From positions 62,001 to 126,000 of the forward strand of contig JAKOYN010000044.1 of NCBI GenBank assembly GCA_029780415.1: 64,000 nt of DNA. Reading direction: 5' to 3'. A program made the position numbers and the translations under genes. Source of the DNA: RXIX01 sp003989075 (GTDB lineage: Bacteria > Pseudomonadota > Gammaproteobacteria > Competibacterales > Competibacteraceae). Below are positions 26,481 to 35,508 of the stretch, in pieces. The notes beneath the pieces are model-generated. The model ran no database searches. It saw nothing but the letters and a program-made list of their open reading frames with translations, and was not told where the DNA came from. The first letter of the stretch is position 1; every line of letters begins with the position of its first letter.

Positions 26481-27430
26481 GCCATCCCGCCCAGACGCCG
26501 GCCCAGCAATCGGCGGGCATTCAGGAACGCCGCTGCCGGCTGCGGGCGGCCGCCGGGCAGTTGCAGTTCCAGCAGATGCAGTACGCCGGCACCGGTGGCT
26601 ACCACGATGGATTCGCGGGTTTCCCGCAGCACCGTACCCGGGGGCGCGCTGCTGCCTTCATCCTCGGCGCGAGCCCGCCAGATGCGCAGCATCAGGCCAT
26701 CATCGAGCGGCGTCTGCGCCACCGGCGCCGGGTTGAAGGCCAGCACCTGCCGTTCCAGATCCAGAGCGGGCCGCGACCAGTCCAGGGTTGCTTCGGCCTT
26801 ATCGATCTTGGCCGCGTAGATGGCCAGGGTGGCGTCCTGCGGTTCCGGCTGGAGGTGACCGGCCAGCAGCGCCGGCAGCACCGCCAGCAGAGTTTCGGCA
26901 CCGAGCACGGCCAGACGCTCCTGCAGCGCGCCGGCGGTCGTGCCGCGCGCGATCGGACAGGCGGCGCGGGCGTACACCGGCCCAGTATCAAGACCGGCTT
27001 CCATGTGCATGATGCACACGCCGCTTTCGGCATCACCGGCCAGCAGGGCGCGCTGAATCGGCGCCGCACCGCGCCAGCGCGGCAGCAGCGAGGCATGGAC
27101 ATTGATACAACCCAGCCGGGGGATGGCCAGCACCGCCGGCGGTAGAATCAGGCCATAGGCCGCCACCACCAGCAGGTCCGGGGCCAGCGCCGCCAGTTCA
27201 GCCTGCACAGCGGCATCGCGCAGAGTGATCGGCTGATGGACCGGCAGGGCGGCGGCCAGCGCATGCTGCTTGACCGGACTTGGGCGCGGCTGACGACCCC
27301 GGCCCGCGGGCCGGTCGGGCTGGGTATAAACTGCGCTGAGTGGATACCCGGCCCGCAGCAGGGCATCCAGGCTGGGCACGGCGAATTCGGGGGTGCCGGC
27401 AAAAAGCAGGCGCGGCGGAGAGCTCATCAT
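26477..27430 (-). CDS. fmt: Methionyl-tRNA formyltransferase
   Basis: A 317-residue enzyme that formylates Met-tRNAfMet with 10-formyl-THF. RLLFAGTPEFAVPSLDAL at the N-terminus, INVHASLLPRWRGAAPIQRALLAGD (formyl transfer site) and GVCIMHMEAGLDTGPV are diagnostic; the C-terminal OB-like domain begins around 210. It starts with two consecutive ATGs. Downstream of def by about 85 bases, and overlapping rsmB by 4 bases. Confidence 0.94.
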   Translation of the reverse strand: MMSSPPRLLFAGTPEFAVPSLDALLRAGYPLSAVYTQPDRPAGRGRQPRPSPVKQHALAAALPVHQPITLRDAAVQAELAALAPDLLVVAAYGLILPPAVLAIPRLGCINVHASLLPRWRGAAPIQRALLAGDAESGVCIMHMEAGLDTGPVYARAACPIARGTTAGALQERLAVLGAETLLAVLPALLAGHLQPEPQDATLAIYAAKIDKAEATLDWSRPALDLERQVLAFNPAPVAQTPLDDGLMLRIWRARAEDEGSSAPPGTVLRETRESIVVATGAGVLHLLELQLPGGRPQPAAAFLNARRLLGRRLGGMA

Positions 27431-27515
27431 ACGGGTATCAGTTCAGGCGCAGCCCGGATGGCCGGGTCGCCGGTGAAGCGGCCGGGCCGGCCGCGGTGGC
27501 AGCGGCGCCCATCAA

Positions 27516-28028
27516 TCAGGACGCGCGCGATTCATGACGGGACTGCTTTTCCAGCTTCTTGCGAATCCGTTCGCGTTTGAGTGTCGATAGATAATCGACG
27601 AACAGCCGGCCATCCAGGTGATCCAGTTCATGCTGGATGCACACCGCCAGCAGGCCGCTGGCGTCGATTTCAAAGGCATCGCCTCTGCGATCCAGAGCGC
27701 TGACCCGCACCCGCTGGGCGCGGCGCACCGTCTCATAAAAGCCCGGCACTGACAGACAGCCCTCCTCCATGTCATCCTCACCCTCGCGTTCCAACAGGGT
27801 AGGATTGATCAGCACCAGCGGCTGATTCTTGGCGTCGGATACGTCGATAACGATGATCCGGCGCTGGACGTTCACCTGGGTCGCCGCCAGACCGATACCC
27901 GGCGCCGCATACATGGTTTCGAGCATGTCGTCGACCAGGGTGCGCACGCTGTCGTCAACCGTTTCAACCGGCAGCGCGGATTTGCGCAGGCGCGGATCGG
28001 GAAAATGCAGGATGGTCAATTGTGACAT
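27516..28028 (-). CDS. def: Peptide deformylase
   Basis: A 170-residue Fe/Zn enzyme that removes the N-formyl group from nascent proteins. All three family motifs are present: GIGLAATQV (I), EEGCLSVPG with the metal Cys (II) and QHELDHLDG with the two metal His and catalytic Glu (III). MSQLTILHFPDPRLR is the usual start; the open frame further upstream has no similarity. Divergent from the LysM lipoprotein gene across 147 bases. Confidence 0.95.
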   Translation of the reverse strand: MSQLTILHFPDPRLRKSALPVETVDDSVRTLVDDMLETMYAAPGIGLAATQVNVQRRIIVIDVSDAKNQPLVLINPTLLEREGEDDMEEGCLSVPGFYETVRRAQRVRVSALDRRGDAFEIDASGLLAVCIQHELDHLDGRLFVDYLSTLKRERIRKKLEKQSRHESRAS

Positions 28029-28108
28029 TGGCGACTCCGTGGGTGCCCCGCTCAATGAGGCAGCAGTTAGCCGATTGGAAATCATACGAGAAACCCGCGC
28101 GCGGCGGC

Positions 28109-28114
28109 TATACT
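28109..28114 (+). promoter_or_regulatory. Candidate -10 element for the LysM gene
   Basis: TATACT preceded by GGC lies about 60 bases before the LysM-protein ATG in the def/LysM divergent gap. No convincing -35 is seen at 17 bases. Low confidence. Confidence 0.25.
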
Positions 28115-28175
28115 TTGCGCGATGGCAGCGATTCGCTACACTCCCGCCCGCTTCTCCGGAGGATGAGCAAGGACC

Positions 28176-29339
28176 ATGAACACCCCGCGTTCCTCAAGGC
28201 CCCTTGGACCGGCTCTGTCGCTGGCGCTCGTGGTTCTGCTTGGCGCCTGCGCCCAGAATCCAGCGGCCACCGATGCTGCCGGCACACCCGGCGCGGCCGA
28301 GCCACCACCCCCACTGGGCGCCAGCGCTGCCGCGCCGACTCCGCCCGCCACAGCACCGACCGCTGCCAGCGAAGCCGTGGCTGTGCGTCCGGATCGCCCC
28401 GAGACCTACACGGTGGCGCCAGGTGATACCCTGTGGAGCATCGCTGCACGCTTCCTGAAAAAACCCTGGCAGTGGCGTGAGATCTGGCGCCAGAATCCAC
28501 AACTGCGCAATCCTAACCGCATCTATCCGGGCGATGTGCTGCGCTTCAGCTACACCGCCGACGGCCAGCCGCAATTGCAGGTAGCCGAGCGCGAGGACGT
28601 GCCGCTGCTCAAGCTGTCGCCGCAGGTGCGCGCCGAGGCGCTCACCCAGCCGATCCCGCCGGTACCGCGTGACGCCATCGATTCCTTCCTGACCCGGGCG
28701 CAGATCCTCAGCGAGCGCGAGTGGCAGCAGATGCCCTACATCATCGCTGACGACGAGAATCAGGTGGTCTATACGAACCGCGACCGGGTTTATGCCCGCG
28801 GTGCTCTGTTCGACCAGCCGCGCTATCAGGTGTTCCGCCCCGGCGAGGCGCTGCTCGACCCCGGTTCCGGCCAATCTCTGGGCGTCGCCGGCCTGTATCT
28901 GGGCGTGGCGGTGCTGGAACGCGACGAGGACCCGGCCAGCTTCCTGCTCAGCGAGGTGATCGGCCCGGTGCGTGCCGGCGACCGGCTGCTGCCGGTTGAC
29001 GAGGAGCGTGAGCTGTACAACTTCGAACCACATCCGGTGCCGCCCGATACCGAGGGCCTCATCATCGCCAAGCTCGATCCCGATGTGACGCAGATCACCC
29101 AGTACAGCAGCGTTATCGTCAATCTCGGCGCCCAGGAAGGCATGGAGCCGGGCCATGTGCTGGCTATCTACGGTAAGCCGCGCACGGTTGTCGATCCGAT
29201 CTCCGGAAATGATGTGCAATTGCCCGGCGAACGCGCCGGGCTGCTGATGCTGTACAAGATCCACGATCTGGTCAGCTACGCTCTGGTGATGCAGGCCGAA
29301 CGCGCTATCCGCATGAATGATCGGGTGACGACGCCCTGA
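28176..29339 (+). CDS. LysM-domain outer-membrane lipoprotein
   Basis: A 387-residue protein with a lipoprotein signal peptide; the lipobox LLGAC puts the lipidated Cys at residue 25, and Ala at +2 predicts outer-membrane sorting. A Pro/Ala-rich linker (30-70) leads to one LysM domain, YTVAPGDTLWSIAARFL...NPNRIYPGDVL (about 74-120), which binds peptidoglycan. The remaining 260 residues (DENQVVYTNRDRVYARG..., EGMEPGHVLAIYG) form a conserved C-terminal domain of unknown role. No M23 peptidase, so it is not NlpD. Such a gene next to dprA is typical in gammaproteobacteria. Confidence 0.87.
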   Translation: MNTPRSSRPLGPALSLALVVLLGACAQNPAATDAAGTPGAAEPPPPLGASAAAPTPPATAPTAASEAVAVRPDRPETYTVAPGDTLWSIAARFLKKPWQWREIWRQNPQLRNPNRIYPGDVLRFSYTADGQPQLQVAEREDVPLLKLSPQVRAEALTQPIPPVPRDAIDSFLTRAQILSEREWQQMPYIIADDENQVVYTNRDRVYARGALFDQPRYQVFRPGEALLDPGSGQSLGVAGLYLGVAVLERDEDPASFLLSEVIGPVRAGDRLLPVDEERELYNFEPHPVPPDTEGLIIAKLDPDVTQITQYSSVIVNLGAQEGMEPGHVLAIYGKPRTVVDPISGNDVQLPGERAGLLMLYKIHDLVSYALVMQAERAIRMNDRVTTP

Positions 29340-29386
29340 ACCGTTACGTTTCCCCGCCCGCCGGCGACCCGGCCTGGCTGCTGGCT

Positions 29387-30493
29387 TTGCTGCGCGCGCC
29401 CGGCATCGGCCCGGCGCGCTTTGCCCGGCTGCTGGAATCCTTTGGTTCGGCCGAGGCGGTGTTTGCCGCTGACCGCGACGCCCAGCGTCAGGCTGGCGCG
29501 CCCCCGGCAGCGCTGGATTATCTGCAGGCGCCCGACTGGAGCCAGGTTGAACTGGATCTGGCCTGGTTGCGCCGGCCGGATAACTATCTGCTCGACCGCA
29601 GCGATCCGCGCTATCCGCCGCTGCTGCAGCAGATCGATTACCCGCCGCCGCTGCTGTTCGTGCATGGCGACCTGGACAGTCTGCGGGCGCCGCAACTGGC
29701 CATGGTCGGCACCCGCAACCCGACGCCCGGCGGGGCCGAGATTGCCTGGGAGTTTGCTGCCCACCTCGCCGGTGCCGGTCTGCTGATCACCAGTGGCCTG
29801 GCCCTGGGCATCGACGCTGCCGCGCATCAGGGCGCCCTGGACAGCGGCGGGCGCACCATCGCGGTGATGGGCACCAGCCTGGATCGGGTCTATCCGGCCC
29901 GGCACCGTGATCTGGCCCACGCCATCGCCGAACGCGGCGCGCTGGTTTCGGAACTGCCGACCGGCACGCCGCCGACTGCAGAAAACTTCCCGCAGCGCAA
30001 TCGCCTGATCAGCGGCCTGGCGCTGGGCGTGCTGGTGGTGGAGGCCGCAACCCGCAGTGGCTCCCTGATCACCGCGCGCCTGGCACTCGACCAGGGCCGC
30101 GAGGTGTTCGCCATTCCCGGTTCGATTCACAACCCGCTCGCCAAGGGCTGTCACGCCCTGATCCGGCAGGGCACGGCCAAGCTGGTAGAAGCCGCTGATC
30201 AGATTCTGGAGGAACTCGGTGCCTTGGCCGCGCTGACCAGCGGCGCGCCGCTCACAGCGCCTGATCGTACCCCATCCGCGCCGTCTGCAGCCGCATGCGC
30301 AGCGCCGGAAACGCTCGATGAAGACTACCGTCAACTGCTTGTGGCCATGGGGGAACAGCCTGCGGGCGTTGATCTCCTGGTGGAACGCTGCGGATTGACG
30401 GCGGAAGTGGTTTCCTCCATGCTGCTGATGCTGGAGCTGAAAGGCCATGTGGCGGCTGTTCCGGGCGGCGTTTACCGGCGCCTGCACGTCTGA
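29387..30493 (+). CDS. dprA: DNA-processing protein DprA (Smf)
   Basis: A 368-residue Rossmann-fold protein that binds incoming single-stranded DNA and loads RecA during transformation. LAMVGTRNPTPGG, LITSGLALGIDAAAHQGAL, AVMGTSLDRVYPARH and ENFPQRNRLISGL are the family's core motifs; a winged-helix-like C-terminal region follows (310-368). The only standard start is TTG, yet the frame reads into family-like sequence upstream (DPAWLLALLRAPGIG) back to the LysM stop, where a CTG overlaps the TGA. True translation may begin there. Confidence 0.9.
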   Translation: MLRAPGIGPARFARLLESFGSAEAVFAADRDAQRQAGAPPAALDYLQAPDWSQVELDLAWLRRPDNYLLDRSDPRYPPLLQQIDYPPPLLFVHGDLDSLRAPQLAMVGTRNPTPGGAEIAWEFAAHLAGAGLLITSGLALGIDAAAHQGALDSGGRTIAVMGTSLDRVYPARHRDLAHAIAERGALVSELPTGTPPTAENFPQRNRLISGLALGVLVVEAATRSGSLITARLALDQGREVFAIPGSIHNPLAKGCHALIRQGTAKLVEAADQILEELGALAALTSGAPLTAPDRTPSAPSAAACAAPETLDEDYRQLLVAMGEQPAGVDLLVERCGLTAEVVSSMLLMLELKGHVAAVPGGVYRRLHV

Positions 30494-30522
30494 ACCCCCC
30501 CCATCGCCTATCGCGCGCCCGC

Positions 30523-30548
30523 GCCCCTGCCGCAAGGCCGGGGCTTTT
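30523..30548 (+). terminator. Rho-independent terminator after dprA
   Basis: GCCCC-T-GCC, loop GCAA, GGC-C-GGGGC form a GC-rich hairpin directly followed by TTTT. It lies 30 bases after the dprA stop and 25 bases before the smg ATG, so it may only attenuate. The T-run is short. Confidence 0.55.
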
Positions 30549-30572
30549 GCATTTGCGAAGCGAGCACTATTA

Positions 30573-31040
30573 ATGAAAGAAAACGTGTTGGACGTGCTGA
30601 TGTACCTGTTCCAGAACTACATGGACGATGCGGAAACCGACCCCGACCGGGAATCCATCCAGACCGAGCTGCTCGCCGCCGGTTTTCCCTCGCGGGAGAT
30701 TCAGCAGGCTTTTGAATGGCTTGATGGCCTGATTGAGCGCCCGGACGCGCCGATGCCGGTCCATGCCGGTTCCTGCCGCATCTATATTGAACAGGAACTG
30801 GACCGACTCAATACCGAATGCCGCGGGTTCCTGCTGTTCCTGGAGCATGGCGGCGTGATTAACCTGGAAACCCGCGAGCTGATCATTGACCGGGTCATGG
30901 CGCTGGAAACTGAAGAACTCAGCCTGCATCAACTCAAATGGATCATCCTGATGGTGCTGTTCAACCAGCCCGGCCAGGAAGAAGCCTACGCCTGGATGGA
31001 AGACCTGGTATTCGACGACGCGCCCAGCTACCTGCACTAA
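30573..31040 (+). CDS. smg: Smg family protein (DUF494)
   Basis: A 155-residue protein matching Smg: MKENVLDVLMYLFQNYMDD at the start, FPSREIQQAFEWLDGL, and LKWIILMVLFNQPGQEEAY with AWMEDLVFDD near the end. Function is undefined; the gene is co-located with dprA and topA/tsaC across gammaproteobacteria. The ATG was chosen over an upstream in-frame start because the family begins with MKEN. 132 bases with no ORF separate it from topA. Confidence 0.9.
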   Translation: MKENVLDVLMYLFQNYMDDAETDPDRESIQTELLAAGFPSREIQQAFEWLDGLIERPDAPMPVHAGSCRIYIEQELDRLNTECRGFLLFLEHGGVINLETRELIIDRVMALETEELSLHQLKWIILMVLFNQPGQEEAYAWMEDLVFDDAPSYLH

Positions 31041-31172
31041 GCGATCCAGAATTTTCCGGGCCCTCTCTTCGGAATTCCCGTCCCTGCGGCGGGTCCTAGC
31101 GGAGGACGCCGTCATCGCGGCCGGGATACCGCCGCGGCGCCCTTTCCCTACCCAGCTACCCGCAACACGGTC

Positions 31173-33548
31173 ATGAGCAAAAACCTGGTCATCGTGGAAT
31201 CGCCGGCCAAGGCGAAGACCATCAAGAAATACCTGGGCAAGGACTTCGAGGTACTGGCCTCCTATGGCCATGTGCGCGATCTGGTGCCCAAGGAGGGTGC
31301 GGTCGATCCCGAGCACGACTTCGCCATGAAATACCAGCTCATCGACAAGAACGAGCGTCACGTCGAAGCGATCGCCAGGGCGGCAGCCAAGGCCGAAATT
31401 CTCTATCTGGCCACCGACCCCGACCGCGAGGGCGAGGCGATCTCCTGGCACCTGTGCGAGATTCTGCGCCAGCGCACGCTGCTCGACGACCGGCCGGTGC
31501 AGCGGGTGGTGTTCCATGAAATCACCCAACGGGCGGTGCGCGACGCCATCGCCCACCCGCGCGCCCTGTCGCTGGATCTGGTCAACGCCCAGCAGGCCCG
31601 CCGCGCCCTGGATTATCTGGTGGGCTTCAACCTGTCGCCGCTGCTGTGGAAGAAGATCCGCCCCGGACTGTCCGCCGGCCGGGTGCAATCGCCGGCGCTG
31701 CGCATGATCGTCGAGCGTGAGGAGGCGATCGAGAACTTCCAGACTCAGGAATACTGGACCCTGGAAGCCGACGCCGCTCCGGCCAGCGGCGCACCGTTTA
31801 CCGCGCGGCTGGTCGAGTTCGCCGGTGAGAAGCTCAGCCAGTTCAGCATCACCGATGGTCAGCGCGCGCACCTCCTGGAACAGGCGCTGCAGGCAGCAGC
31901 CCAGGTGGCGGGACCGGCGACCCATGCCGATGCCCTTGGCCGGCTGTCCGTCATCCGGGTCGAGCATAAGCAGCGCAAGCGCAACCCGGCGCCGCCCTTC
32001 ACCACTTCAACTCTGCAGCAGGAAGCTGCGCGCAAGCTCGGTTTTTCCGCCCAGCGCACCATGCGTGTCGCCCAGCAGCTCTACGAGGGCATCGACACCG
32101 GCAGCGGTGCAGTCGGGCTGATCAGCTACATGCGCACCGACTCGGTCAATCTCGCCCAGGAAGCCCTCGCCGAGATTCGCGCCCTGATCGCCCGGCGCTA
32201 CGGTGCTCACAACCTGCCGCCGGCGCCGCGCATCTTCAAGACCAAGGCCAAGAACGCCCAGGAAGCACACGAGGCGATCCGGCCCACTGCGGTCGATGTC
32301 ACCCCGGAAACGGTGCGCGCTCATCTCAGCGCCGAGCAGCACGCGCTTTATGAGCTGATCTGGAAGCGCACCGTTGCCTGTCAGATGATCGCTGCCACCC
32401 TGGACACGGTCGCAGTCGATCTAGGCTGCGGGCCGGGCAATACCTTCCGCGCTACCGGCTCGACCCTGGCTGACCCCGGTTTCATCGCCGTGTATCGCGA
32501 GGGCGTCGATGATCCGGATGAGGATGACGAAGGCCGCATCCTGCCGCCGCTGCACGAGGGTGATGTCGTGGATCTGCTGACGCTGCGCCCGGAACAGCAT
32601 TTCACCGAACCGCCACCGCGCTATTCCGAAGCCAGTCTGGTCAAGGCGCTGGAAGAGCACGGCATTGGCCGGCCGTCCACCTACGCGGCGATTCTGTCTA
32701 CCCTGCTGACCCGCGAATACGCAGTGCTGGAGAGTCGCCGTTTTACGCCCACCGACATCGGCCGCATCGTCAACCGCTTCCTCACCCAGCATTTCACCCG
32801 CTACATCGACTACGAGTTCACCGCTCATCTGGAGGATGAACTGGACGCGGTGTCGCGCGGCGAGGAGGACTGGCTGCCACTGCTGCGGGGCTTCTGGGAG
32901 CCGTTCCGGCAGCGCGTCGAGGAAACTGCCGAGAACGTTTCGCGGCAGGATGTAGTGCAAAGCCGCGAACTCGGCCAGGATCCCAAGAGCGGCAAGCCGG
33001 TATCGGTGCGCATGGGCCGTTTTGGCGCCTTCGCCCAGATCGGCATCAAGGAAGACCTGGAAAAGCCGCGCTTTGCCAGCCTGCGCCCCGAGCAGCGCCT
33101 CGACACCATCAGCCTGGAACAGGCCCTGGCGCTATTCCAGTTGCCGCGCGATCTGGGCAGCACCGCCGCCGGTGAGCCCATCCAGGCCAATATCGGCCGC
33201 TTTGGTCCCTATCTGCGCTACGGCAAACAGTATGTCTCGCTGAAGAAAGAGGATCCCTACACCGTCAGCCGCGAGCAGGCGCTGGAACTGATCGCCGCGC
33301 ATCAGGAAGCAGCGGCCAACAAGATCCTGCGTGTTTTCCCCGGCTCGGCGATTCAGGTGCTCAACGGCCGCTTTGGCCCCTACATCACCGACGGTCAGAA
33401 GAACGTGCGCCTGCCCAAGAATCGCGAACCGGGCAGTCTGGAACTGGCTGAATGCCAGGCCCTGCTGGCCGCAGCACCGGAGAAGAAGAAGCCGGCCGGC
33501 CGGCGCGCCGCCACCACGACCCGGTCCAAGCGTTCCAGCGGAAGCTGA
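31173..33548 (+). CDS. topA: DNA topoisomerase I (type IA)
   Basis: A 791-residue enzyme that relaxes negative supercoils. TOPRIM domain: NLVIVESPAKAKTIKKYLG and TDPDREGEAISWHL with the DxD/E metal residues. The active-site Tyr is at 319 in ISYMRTDS, the E. coli position. The C-terminus has three GRFG-type repeats (GRFGAFAQIG, GRFGPYLRYG, GRFGPYITDG) and a Lys/Arg-rich tail, but no four-Cys zinc fingers as in E. coli TopA. Located where E. coli carries yrdD, a zinc-finger TopA fragment. The TsaC gene starts 1 base after the stop. Confidence 0.95.
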   Translation: MSKNLVIVESPAKAKTIKKYLGKDFEVLASYGHVRDLVPKEGAVDPEHDFAMKYQLIDKNERHVEAIARAAAKAEILYLATDPDREGEAISWHLCEILRQRTLLDDRPVQRVVFHEITQRAVRDAIAHPRALSLDLVNAQQARRALDYLVGFNLSPLLWKKIRPGLSAGRVQSPALRMIVEREEAIENFQTQEYWTLEADAAPASGAPFTARLVEFAGEKLSQFSITDGQRAHLLEQALQAAAQVAGPATHADALGRLSVIRVEHKQRKRNPAPPFTTSTLQQEAARKLGFSAQRTMRVAQQLYEGIDTGSGAVGLISYMRTDSVNLAQEALAEIRALIARRYGAHNLPPAPRIFKTKAKNAQEAHEAIRPTAVDVTPETVRAHLSAEQHALYELIWKRTVACQMIAATLDTVAVDLGCGPGNTFRATGSTLADPGFIAVYREGVDDPDEDDEGRILPPLHEGDVVDLLTLRPEQHFTEPPPRYSEASLVKALEEHGIGRPSTYAAILSTLLTREYAVLESRRFTPTDIGRIVNRFLTQHFTRYIDYEFTAHLEDELDAVSRGEEDWLPLLRGFWEPFRQRVEETAENVSRQDVVQSRELGQDPKSGKPVSVRMGRFGAFAQIGIKEDLEKPRFASLRPEQRLDTISLEQALALFQLPRDLGSTAAGEPIQANIGRFGPYLRYGKQYVSLKKEDPYTVSREQALELIAAHQEAAANKILRVFPGSAIQVLNGRFGPYITDGQKNVRLPKNREPGSLELAECQALLAAAPEKKKPAGRRAATTTRSKRSSGS

Positions 33549-33549
33549 C

Positions 33550-34107
33550 ATGGATCGACTGCGGATACGCGCCGTAGCGAGGATGGTCCGGGCCGGCGGC
33601 CTGATTGCCTATCCCACCGAAGCGGTTTACGGTCTCGGCTGCGACCCGCGCAATCGGGATGCAGTGCGGCGCTTGCTGCTGCTCAAGCGCCGGCCAGCGC
33701 ATAAGGGTCTGATTCTGATTGCTGCCGACGCGGCGCAACTGGCGCCCTACATGATGCCGCTCAGCGCCACGGAGCAGGCCCGGCTCGATGCGAGCTGGCC
33801 CGGCCCGCATACCTGGCTGGTGCCGACACCGACAGCGACCCCACGCTGGCTGCGCGGCCGCCATGCCACTTTGGCGGTGCGGGTGACCGCGCATCCACTG
33901 GCGGCGGCGCTGTGCCGGGCCTGCGGGCATCCCCTGGTATCGACCAGCGCCAATCGCAGTGGCCGGCCCGCATTGCGCAGTGCGCGCGCGGTGCGCATCC
34001 AGCTGGGACGCGCCCTCGACGGCCTGCTGCCCGGTCCGACCGGCGGCGCGGCACGGCCCACCGCGATTCGCGATCTGCGCAGCGGCCAGCAGCTGCGCGC
34101 CGGCTGA
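33550..34107 (+). CDS. tsaC: L-threonylcarbamoyladenylate synthase TsaC
   Basis: A 185-residue YrdC-domain enzyme that makes threonylcarbamoyl-AMP from Thr, bicarbonate and ATP, the first step of tRNA t6A37. GLIAYPTEAVYGLGCDP and LLLLKRRPAHKGLILIA (KRxxxKxx substrate site) and LVSTSANRSGRPA are the family signatures. The length matches the short TsaC form without the Sua5 C-domain. Coupled to topA (TGACATG, one base gap). Converges on the MTIP gene with 3 bases between. Confidence 0.93.
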   Translation: MDRLRIRAVARMVRAGGLIAYPTEAVYGLGCDPRNRDAVRRLLLLKRRPAHKGLILIAADAAQLAPYMMPLSATEQARLDASWPGPHTWLVPTPTATPRWLRGRHATLAVRVTAHPLAAALCRACGHPLVSTSANRSGRPALRSARAVRIQLGRALDGLLPGPTGGAARPTAIRDLRSGQQLRAG

Positions 34108-34110
34108 GCT

Positions 34111-34881
34111 TCAGCTACTCCGAATCTCAGTCTCGTCCAGGGTCGATATCACCCGCTCCAGCAGCATCCGCGTCTGCACCATGCCTGACACCAGGTTCCT
34201 TTCGATCTCGGCCATGGTGATCGGGCCGGCGACCTTGCCCGCCGCCCGGTTGGCGACCACCGCGCAGGCGGCATAGCGCATCTCCAGTTCGCGGGCCAGT
34301 GCCGCCTCCGGCATGCCGGTCATACCGACGATATCGCAGCCATCCCGTTCCAGCCGCCGCACCTCGGCAGCGCTTTCCAGGCGCGGCCCCTGGGTGGCGG
34401 CATAGGTGCAGGGATCGCACACCGCCTCCAGGTTCAGCATCCGCGCAGCATCAATCAGGCGTGCACGCAGGGTGGCGCAATACGGCTCGGTAAAGTCGAT
34501 GTGGGTAACCGGCGCCGGGTGATCCTCGAAGAAGGTACTGGCCCGACCCCAGGTGTAATCGATGATCTGATCGGGAAAAGCCAGCACACCGGGCGCCATG
34601 TCGGCACGAATGCCACCGACTGCCGCCACCGCGATGATCCGCCGCACACCGCGCTGATGCAGCGCCCACAGATTGGCGCGGTAATTGATCCGGTGCGGCG
34701 GCAGGCTGTGCCGGTCGCCATGCCGGGCCAGGAAAACCACAGTGCGACCGGCCAGCGTGCCCCAGCTCAGTGGGCTGGACGGCACGCCATAGGGCGTAGC
34801 CACGGTTTCGCGGCGGTTGATCAGCAGATTGTCAAGCGCGGTCAGGCCAGTACCGCCGATGATGGCCAGGGCAGGCAGCAT
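34111..34881 (-). CDS. S-methyl-5'-thioinosine phosphorylase (MTAP family)
   Basis: A 256-residue purine nucleoside phosphorylase of the MTAP/PNP family. IIGGTGLT binds phosphate, LARHGDRHSLPPHRINYRAN and MTGMPEAALARE are conserved. The residue that contacts the 6-position of the purine is Asn (211, VVANRAAG) rather than the Asp of adenine-specific MTAP, fitting a 6-oxopurine such as methylthioinosine, as in Pseudomonas aeruginosa MTIP. It lies 16 bases after hpt, whose enzyme would salvage the hypoxanthine released, and with nagZ, as in Pseudomonas. Confidence 0.85.
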   Translation of the reverse strand: MLPALAIIGGTGLTALDNLLINRRETVATPYGVPSSPLSWGTLAGRTVVFLARHGDRHSLPPHRINYRANLWALHQRGVRRIIAVAAVGGIRADMAPGVLAFPDQIIDYTWGRASTFFEDHPAPVTHIDFTEPYCATLRARLIDAARMLNLEAVCDPCTYAATQGPRLESAAEVRRLERDGCDIVGMTGMPEAALARELEMRYAACAVVANRAAGKVAGPITMAEIERNLVSGMVQTRMLLERVISTLDETEIRSS

Positions 34882-34897
34882 GGAGAATCCTTCTGGT

Positions 34898-35452
34898 TCA
34901 ATCACGGGCTGCGTAGATGGCCGGCAACTGGCGCCAGTATTCCTGGTAATCCATGCCGCGGCCAAACACATAGCGATCCGGTACTTGCAGACCGACGAAG
35001 TCAACGCTCAGGCCCGATACCTTGCGCTCATGCTGTTTATCGACCAGCACCGCGCTATATACCGCCGCCGCGCCCTGAGCCCGCACCTGATCGAGAATCG
35101 CCCGCAGGGTATCGCCTTCGTCGAAAATATCATCGACCACCAGCACCACCCGGCCCGCCACGTCGGGCCGGGGCGGCGCAATCCAATCTACTGCGCCGCC
35201 CTGGGTGGTGCCGCGATAGCGGGTGGCGTGCAGATAGCCGATCTGCAATGGAAATTGTAGCCGTTCCAGCAATTGCGCCGCCGGGATGAAGGCGCCGCTC
35301 ATCACCACCAGCACCAGCGGATCGCAATGCTCCAGGCGGGCGGTAATGGCGCTGGCCAGGCGATCCAGGGCAGCATCAATCTGTTCCGGGGTGCACAGCA
35401 ACTCGGCCTCGCGCAGCACGGCGCGGGCTTGTTCAGCGGTTATCGACGGCAT
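34898..35452 (-). CDS. hpt: Hypoxanthine-guanine phosphoribosyltransferase
   Basis: A 184-residue type I PRTase. The PRPP loop reads VVLVVDDIFDEGDTL (about 103-117), the usual VVDDI-E/D-TG-like pattern, and LVLVVMSGAFIPAAQL is the N-terminal phosphate loop region; VGLQVPDRYVFGRGMDYQEYWRQLP is the typical C-terminus. Converts hypoxanthine or guanine to IMP/GMP. Sequence is of the divergent form that accompanies MTIP and nagZ. Fits as recipient of hypoxanthine from the neighbouring phosphorylase. Confidence 0.9.
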   Translation of the reverse strand: MPSITAEQARAVLREAELLCTPEQIDAALDRLASAITARLEHCDPLVLVVMSGAFIPAAQLLERLQFPLQIGYLHATRYRGTTQGGAVDWIAPPRPDVAGRVVLVVDDIFDEGDTLRAILDQVRAQGAAAVYSAVLVDKQHERKVSGLSVDFVGLQVPDRYVFGRGMDYQEYWRQLPAIYAARD

Positions 35453-35508
35453 GACAAGTTCCAGAGAGCAAAGAATACGGACTGAAATCCGTGAGGTGAT
35501 TCAGGGAG

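Noticed and set aside
28176..29339. LysM lipoprotein as NlpD
   Set aside because: It has a LysM domain and lipobox but no LytM/M23 domain and is not next to rpoS.
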